From contig CAJMLV010000023.1 in assembly GCA_905214345.1 (NCBI GenBank), positions 1-45,626 of the forward strand: DNA of 45,626 nucleotides, in the 5' to 3' direction. This document shows, piece by piece, positions 40,947 through 45,626 of this stretch. The position numbers and the translations under genes were made by a program. A model generated the notes under the pieces. That model saw only the letters and a program-made list of their open reading frames with translations, was not told the origin of the DNA and made no database searches. This DNA comes from an uncultured bacterium. Its GTDB lineage: Bacteria > Bacillota > Clostridia > Oscillospirales > Ruminococcaceae. The stretch's first letter is position 1. Each line of letters opens with the position of its first letter.

Positions 40947-41534
40947 ATGGGACGTTCGGCTACGGTGACCCGCCAGACCCGGGAGACCCGCATAACCGTG
41001 ACCATCGATCTGGACGGAACGGGACGCGCCGACCTGCACACCGGCATCGGTTTTTTCGACCACATGCTGGACGGGTTTGCCCGCCACGGATTGTTTGATC
41101 TGACCGTGAAGTGCGAGGGCGATCTCTTTGTGGACTGCCACCACACCATCGAGGACACCGGCATCACCCTGGGCATGGCCATCGCCAAGGCCCTGGGGGA
41201 CAAGGCAGGCATCGTGCGGTACGGCAGCTGCATGCTGCCCATGGACGAGACCCTGGCCCTGTGTGCCGTGGACCTGGGCGGACGGCCGTATCTTGTTTAC
41301 GACGCCGCCTTTGCCTCCCAGAACTGCGGCGGCATGGACACCCAGATGGCCCGGGAATTTTTCTACGCCGTCTCCTATACAGCCGCCATGAACCTGCACC
41401 TGAAGGTGCTGTACGGCGAGAACGACCATCATAAGCTGGAGGCGCTGTTCAAGGCCTTTGCCAAGGCCCTGGACGCCGCCACCCGCCAGGACCCCCGTAT
41501 CCAGGGAGTGCTTTCCACCAAGGGCAGCCTGTGA
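40947..41534 (+). CDS. hisB: imidazoleglycerol-phosphate dehydratase HisB
   Basis: Dehydrates imidazoleglycerol phosphate in histidine synthesis. 195 residues, the monofunctional form. The metal-binding motifs GIGFFDHMLDGFARHG, DCHHTIEDTGITLG and the second pair ENDHHKLEALFKAFAKAL are complete, with RPYLVYD between. The ATG at 40947 is favoured: AAGGAGGG sits only 3 bases before the ATG at 40941 but 7 before this one. No other his gene is present, which is unusual, as hisB normally sits in a his operon. glyA follows 29 bases later. Confidence 0.95.
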   Translation: MGRSATVTRQTRETRITVTIDLDGTGRADLHTGIGFFDHMLDGFARHGLFDLTVKCEGDLFVDCHHTIEDTGITLGMAIAKALGDKAGIVRYGSCMLPMDETLALCAVDLGGRPYLVYDAAFASQNCGGMDTQMAREFFYAVSYTAAMNLHLKVLYGENDHHKLEALFKAFAKALDAATRQDPRIQGVLSTKGSL

Positions 41535-41563
41535 CCGCCCGTTTACCACGAAAGGAGCGAACT

Positions 41564-42817
41564 ATGTACAAGGACATGATGAACACCATCGGCTTTGTGG
41601 AAGCCGCCGACCCCGAACTGGGCGCTGCCATGCAGCGGGAACTGGTGCGCCAGCGCCAGAACATCGAGCTGATCGCCAGCGAGAACATCGTCTCCCCCGC
41701 CGTGATGGCCGCCATGGGCAGCGTGCTGACCAACAAGTATGCCGAGGGCTACCCCGCCCACCGTTATTACGGCGGCTGCCAGTTCGTGGATGAGGTGGAG
41801 AACATCGCCATCCGCCGGGCCTGCGAACTGTTCGGTGCCAAGTACGCCAACGTGCAGCCCCATTCCGGTGCCCAGGCCAACCTGGCCGTCTACTTTGCAC
41901 TGCTGAATGTGGGCGATACCGTCATGGGCATGGATCTTTCCCAGGGCGGTCACCTGACCCACGGTTCCCCGGTCAACATGAGCGGCAAGAACTACAACTT
42001 TGTGGCTTACGGCGTCAACGAGGACGGCTACATCGATTACGACGCCCTGGCCAAGCAGGTGGCCAAGGTGCGCCCCAAGATGCTGGTGGCGGGCGCTTCC
42101 GCCTATCCCCGCGCCATTGACTTTGAGAAGCTGGGCGAGATCGCTCACGGTTACGGTGCCATGCTCATGGTGGATATGGCCCATATTGCGGGCCTGGTGG
42201 CCGGGGGCATGCACCAGAATCCGGTGCCCTATGCCGACGTGGTGACCACCACCACCCACAAGACCCTGCGCGGTCCCCGGGGCGGACTGATCCTGACCAA
42301 CAACGAATACATCGCCAAGCGCATCAACTCCGCCATCTTCCCCGGCACCCAGGGCGGCCCGCTGGAACACGTCATCGCCGCCAAAGCGGTCTGCTTCGGC
42401 GAAGCCCTCTCCCCCGCTTTCAAGGAATACGCCCGCAAGATCGTGGAGAACGCCGCTGCTCTGGCCGACGGCCTGACCGCCCGCGGCGTGAAGCTGGTGT
42501 CCGGCGGCACCGACAACCACCTGATGCTGGTGGACCTGAGCGACGTGAACTGCACCGGCAAGGAGCTGGAGCACAACCTGGATGAGGTACACATCACCGC
42601 CAACAAGAACACCGTTCCCGGCGAGAAGCGCAGCCCCTTCGTGACCAGCGGCGTACGCCTGGGCACCCCGGCCGTGACCACCCGCGGCATGGGTCCGGCA
42701 GAAATGAAGATCATTGCCGACTGCATTGCGGACTGCATCTTTGACTTTGACAACAAGAAGGATGAAGTGGCGGCGCGCGTGGCCGAACTGACCGCGCGGT
42801 TCCCGCTGTATGAATAA
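41564..42817 (+). CDS. glyA: serine hydroxymethyltransferase GlyA
   Basis: Interconverts serine plus tetrahydrofolate with glycine plus methylene-tetrahydrofolate, the main source of one-carbon units. 417 residues, normal length. ELIASENIVSPAVMAAMGS, the YAEGYPAHRYYGGC block, and TTTTHKTLRGPRGG (PLP Lys at about 233) are typical. AAAGGAG precedes the ATG at 41564; the frame continues upstream into hisB's end without support. It is followed 21 bases later by threonine aldolase, another glycine-forming enzyme. Confidence 0.97.
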   Translation: MYKDMMNTIGFVEAADPELGAAMQRELVRQRQNIELIASENIVSPAVMAAMGSVLTNKYAEGYPAHRYYGGCQFVDEVENIAIRRACELFGAKYANVQPHSGAQANLAVYFALLNVGDTVMGMDLSQGGHLTHGSPVNMSGKNYNFVAYGVNEDGYIDYDALAKQVAKVRPKMLVAGASAYPRAIDFEKLGEIAHGYGAMLMVDMAHIAGLVAGGMHQNPVPYADVVTTTTHKTLRGPRGGLILTNNEYIAKRINSAIFPGTQGGPLEHVIAAKAVCFGEALSPAFKEYARKIVENAAALADGLTARGVKLVSGGTDNHLMLVDLSDVNCTGKELEHNLDEVHITANKNTVPGEKRSPFVTSGVRLGTPAVTTRGMGPAEMKIIADCIADCIFDFDNKKDEVAARVAELTARFPLYE

Positions 42818-42838
42818 AAGTGAGGCGTATACTCTGTT

Positions 42839-43879
42839 ATGATCCGTTTTGAATGTGACTACGGCGAAGGCGCGGCCGCCCCGGTGCTGGAAGCGCTCTG
42901 CCGCACCAATCTGGAACAGACCCCCGGCTACGGCGAGGATCTCTACTGCGAACAGGCCCGGGACCGCATCCGTGCCCTGTGCGATGCCCCCGGTGCTGAG
43001 GTTCAGTTTCTGGTGGGTGCCACCCAGGCCAACTTCACCGTCATTGATGCGGCGCTCAAACCCTGGCAGGGCGTTCTCTGCCCGGACAGCGGGCACATCC
43101 ATGTGCATGAGACCGGCGCGGTGGAAGCCACCGGCCACAAGTGCCTGACCTTGCCCGGCCACGACGGCAAAATCACCGCCGCCCAGGTGCAGGCCGCCGT
43201 GGACGCCCATTGGGCCAATCCCACCCACGAACATGAAGTCCAGCCGGGTATGGTGTACATCTCCAACCCCACCGAATGGGGTACCCTGTACACCAAAAGT
43301 GAGCTGACCGAACTTTCCCGGGTGTGCCGTGAGCACGGCATTTACCTCTTTGTGGACGGTGCCCGCATGGCCTACGGCCTGGCCAGCGAAGCCAACGACC
43401 TGACCCTGAAGGATTACGCCGCTCTGTGCGACGCCTTCTATCTGGGCGGCACCAAGTGCGGCGCCCTGTTCGGGGAAGCCCTGGTGCTGACCCATCCCGC
43501 CCTGGCCAAGGATTTCCGTTATGCCATCAAGCAGCACGGCGGCATGCTGGCCAAGGGCCGGCTGCTGGGGCTGCAGTTCCTGGCTCTGCTGGAAGGCGAC
43601 GCCATGCCCTACCTGGCCATGGCCAAAAAGGCCGACGCCCAGGCCATGCGCATCCGGGACGCCTTTGCGGCCAAGGGTTGTACCATGGCCTACGCCTCCC
43701 CCACCAACCAGCAGTTCCCCATCCTGCCCGATGCCTGGGTACAGGCGCTGGAAAAGAAGTACAGCTTCAGCCATATGGGCGCCGCTGAACCTGGCCGGAC
43801 GCTGGTGCGGTTCTGCACCAGCTGGGCTACCCGGGACGAGGACGTGGACGCTCTGATTGCGGACATTGCCGCCCTGTAA
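42839..43879 (+). CDS. ltaE: low-specificity L-threonine aldolase / beta-eliminating lyase
   Basis: PLP enzyme that splits threonine or allo-threonine to glycine and acetaldehyde. 346 residues. FECDYGEGAAAPVLEAL at the start, GAVEATGHKCLTLPG, VDGARMAYGLA and FYLGGTKCGALFGEAL with the PLP Lys in the GGTK context match the family. No good Shine-Dalgarno is visible, only GTGAGG about 16 bases before the ATG at 42839; the end of glyA is 21 bases upstream, so coupling is likely. Exact substrate (threonine against another beta-hydroxy amino acid) cannot be told from sequence. Confidence 0.9.
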   Translation: MIRFECDYGEGAAAPVLEALCRTNLEQTPGYGEDLYCEQARDRIRALCDAPGAEVQFLVGATQANFTVIDAALKPWQGVLCPDSGHIHVHETGAVEATGHKCLTLPGHDGKITAAQVQAAVDAHWANPTHEHEVQPGMVYISNPTEWGTLYTKSELTELSRVCREHGIYLFVDGARMAYGLASEANDLTLKDYAALCDAFYLGGTKCGALFGEALVLTHPALAKDFRYAIKQHGGMLAKGRLLGLQFLALLEGDAMPYLAMAKKADAQAMRIRDAFAAKGCTMAYASPTNQQFPILPDAWVQALEKKYSFSHMGAAEPGRTLVRFCTSWATRDEDVDALIADIAAL

Positions 43880-43894
43880 AAATCAAATACAACA

Positions 43895-43942
43895 AACGCA
43901 AACCCCCGCCCTCTACAGCTGCAGAAGGCGGGGGTTTGCGTT
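43895..43942. terminator. strong hairpin terminator after threonine aldolase
   Basis: AACGCAAACCCCCGCC (43895-43910) pairs perfectly with GGCGGGGGTTTGCGTT (43927-43942) around a 16-base loop. Only GCTTGC follows, without a strong T run, so its efficiency is uncertain. Confidence 0.7.
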
Positions 43943-44240
43943 GCTTGCAAATACGTTCTAGGAGGAGTCTATATAAAATCGGTCTGGGGGAGACCGATGT
44001 TGTAGGTTGTCTGGCCTTTGCCGGATCTTTGGCCACGATTGCGGCCGGTCCTCGCATTGGCAAAGGGCGCAGTGGGTATTTCTGGCGTTCGAGCCGTTTC
44101 TTCTTTGTTTTTGCAGTTCCTTTTGACAGTTCTAAGTATAGAGGCAGAATGTGGCAAACGTATAAAAGGCTTTTGAAAAAATTGGTAACATTATTTGAAC
44201 GAATTATGACCGACAAAATCTGTCATGCCATGGTATGAAA
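43943..44240. other. unassigned structured region between ltaE and metI
   Basis: About 300 bases without a recognised gene. A perfect 8-pair hairpin ATCGGTCT/AGACCGAT (43978-43985 with 43991-43998) is followed on the minus strand by TTTTATAT, so it could end a minus-strand RNA. CCTTTGCC/GGCAAAGG (44014-44065 region) forms a second, larger stem enclosing GGCC/GGCC. The last 140 bases are AT-rich. Short open frames on both strands match nothing I know. It may be a small RNA, a remnant or a repeat. Confidence 0.4.
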
Positions 44241-44278
44241 AAGCCGGTCCCGGCGTGCAGGACGCCGGGACCGGGCAA
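44238..44278 (-). terminator. terminator after metI
   Basis: A 13-pair stem (44244-44256 with 44262-44274) with a five-base loop and TTTTT on the minus strand (44242-44238), ending the metNI transcript. Confidence 0.88.
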
Positions 44279-44295
44279 ACGATATTGTCAGCGCA

Positions 44296-44993
44296 TTACT
44301 TGCGCAGGCGCTTGTCGCACTTGACAGCCAGCCAGGTACCGATGGACTGGAACACCTGTACCATGATGACCAGCAGCACGGTGGCCACCACCATGATGAG
44401 GTACTTGTAGCGGTAGTAGCCGTAGTTGATGGCGATCTGGCCCAGGCCGCCGCCGCCGATGATGCCTGCCATGGCGGAATAGCCCAGGATGGTGGTCATG
44501 GCGATGGTAACATTGGCGATCAGGCCGGGCAGGCTTTCGGGGATCATCACCTTGGTGATGATCTGCAGCGGGGTGGCGCCCATGCTCTGGGCGGCCTCGA
44601 TCACACCGCCGTCCACCTCCCGCAGGCTGGTTTCCACCAGACGGGAGACAAAGGGGAAAGAGGCAATGAACAGCGGAATAATGGACGCCGGGGTACCGAT
44701 GGAAGTGCCCAGCACCAGCATGGACAGCGGCAGCACCGCGATCATCAGGATCAGGAAGGGCACGCTGCGCAGAAGGTTGATCACGGCGTTGAGCAGGGTC
44801 ATCACCCAACCGGGCAGAGGCAGAACGCCGTCCTTCTCCCCCACCACCAGCAGCACGCCCAGGGGCAGCCCAACCACCATGGCCAGCACGGTGGAGATAG
44901 CGGTGGCGTAGAAGCTTTCCCAGGTGGCGAAGGGCAGGTTGGGCAGATTGTCCAGCAGGACCTGCCATTCGTCCGAAGCAAACAGAAATTCCA

Positions 44994-44994
<1 letters not shown>
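44296..44994 (-). CDS. metI: methionine ABC transporter permease MetI
   Basis: 232 residues. Five membrane helices; the EAA-type coupling loop EVDGGVIEAAQSMGATPLQIITKVMIPE-like segment contacts the ATPase. Helix motifs TAISTVLAMVVGLPLGVLLV and VTIAMTTILGYSAMAGIIGGGGLGQIA are as in MetI/YusB, the D- and L-methionine importer permease. Its ATG overlaps the metN stop by one base (TAATG). The substrate protein MetQ is not in the window, though it may lie past either edge. Confidence 0.95.

Positions 44995-45626
<632 letters not shown>

Noticed and set aside
43960..44110. tRNA, tmRNA, SRP or RNase P RNA in the ltaE-metI gap
   Set aside because: GTTCGAGCC at 44087 looks like a T-loop, but its flanks do not pair and no anticodon arm or CCA end exists; none of the tmRNA, SRP or RNase P conserved blocks is present.
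43827..44216. 129-codon minus-strand frame before metI as a gene
   Set aside because: It runs through the ltaE terminator into ltaE, lacks a ribosome site and is basic/proline-rich without a pattern; treated as part of the unassigned region.

Overview
The window is about 60% GC and reads as chromosome of a Gram-positive gut Clostridia, most likely an Oscillospiraceae of the Faecalibacterium/Gemmiger/Subdoligranulum group. This is inference from GC-rich Firmicutes-type genes: strong AAGGAGG ribosome sites, sigma-A promoters of the TTGACA/TATAAT type, BlaI/M56 proteins, a DUF21/CBS protein, ZapA, NfeD/SPFH and GH13/GlgP. There are no rRNA or tRNA genes, CRISPR arrays, insertion sequences, phage genes or integrases. 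The window cuts two genes: rfbB at the left edge (its 3' part is missing) and metN at the right edge (its 5' part is missing).

Layout. 1-2492: minus-strand dTDP-rhamnose operon rfbA-rfbD-rfbB with a near-consensus promoter. 2576-4761: an AraC regulator and a convergent asparaginase. 4862-8591: an operon of a BlaI repressor, an M56 membrane protease fused to two M23 domains, and a secreted coiled-coil M23 hydrolase. This is the most unusual system here. 8624-9141: an Lrp/AsnC regulator. 9193-10977: a minus-strand ECF sigma factor, zinc-finger anti-sigma factor and a membrane-anchored unknown. 11112-16697: a minus-strand surface-glycan operon (LegB-like dehydratase, DUF2142 protein, GT-C-like protein, small membrane protein). 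16721-18395: a CNNM/CorC family transporter behind a long leader with a promoter, alternative pairings and an intrinsic terminator, so a riboswitch or attenuator candidate. 18451-19539: KdgK sugar kinase.

19700-26985: a plus-strand run of MBOAT acyltransferase, SGNH partner, surface-carbohydrate protein, flippase, GNAT acetyltransferase and HflX. The first four probably build and O-acylate a cell-surface polymer. 27073-28575: NfeD and SPFH membrane proteins. 28729-33078: glycogen phosphorylase and a GH13 enzyme for storage glucan or maltodextrin. 33392-38070: zapA, U32 peptidase, dut, maf and mreB (division, shape and nucleotide hygiene). 38149-39939: a DnaK-type chaperone on the minus strand. 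40126-43879: GntR regulator, hisB, glyA and threonine aldolase, the last two linked through glycine. 43943-44240 has no convincing gene. 44296-45626: methionine ABC transporter metNI on the minus strand.

Most convergent gene pairs share one bidirectional hairpin terminator, and many neighbours overlap by 1-4 bases (ATGA, GTGA, TAATG), typical of tightly packed operons. The main leads are the BlaI-M56-M23 wall-sensing operon with its palindromic operator, the structured leader before the CNNM/CorC gene, the hairpin that covers the mreB ribosome site, and the unexplained structured stretch before metI.
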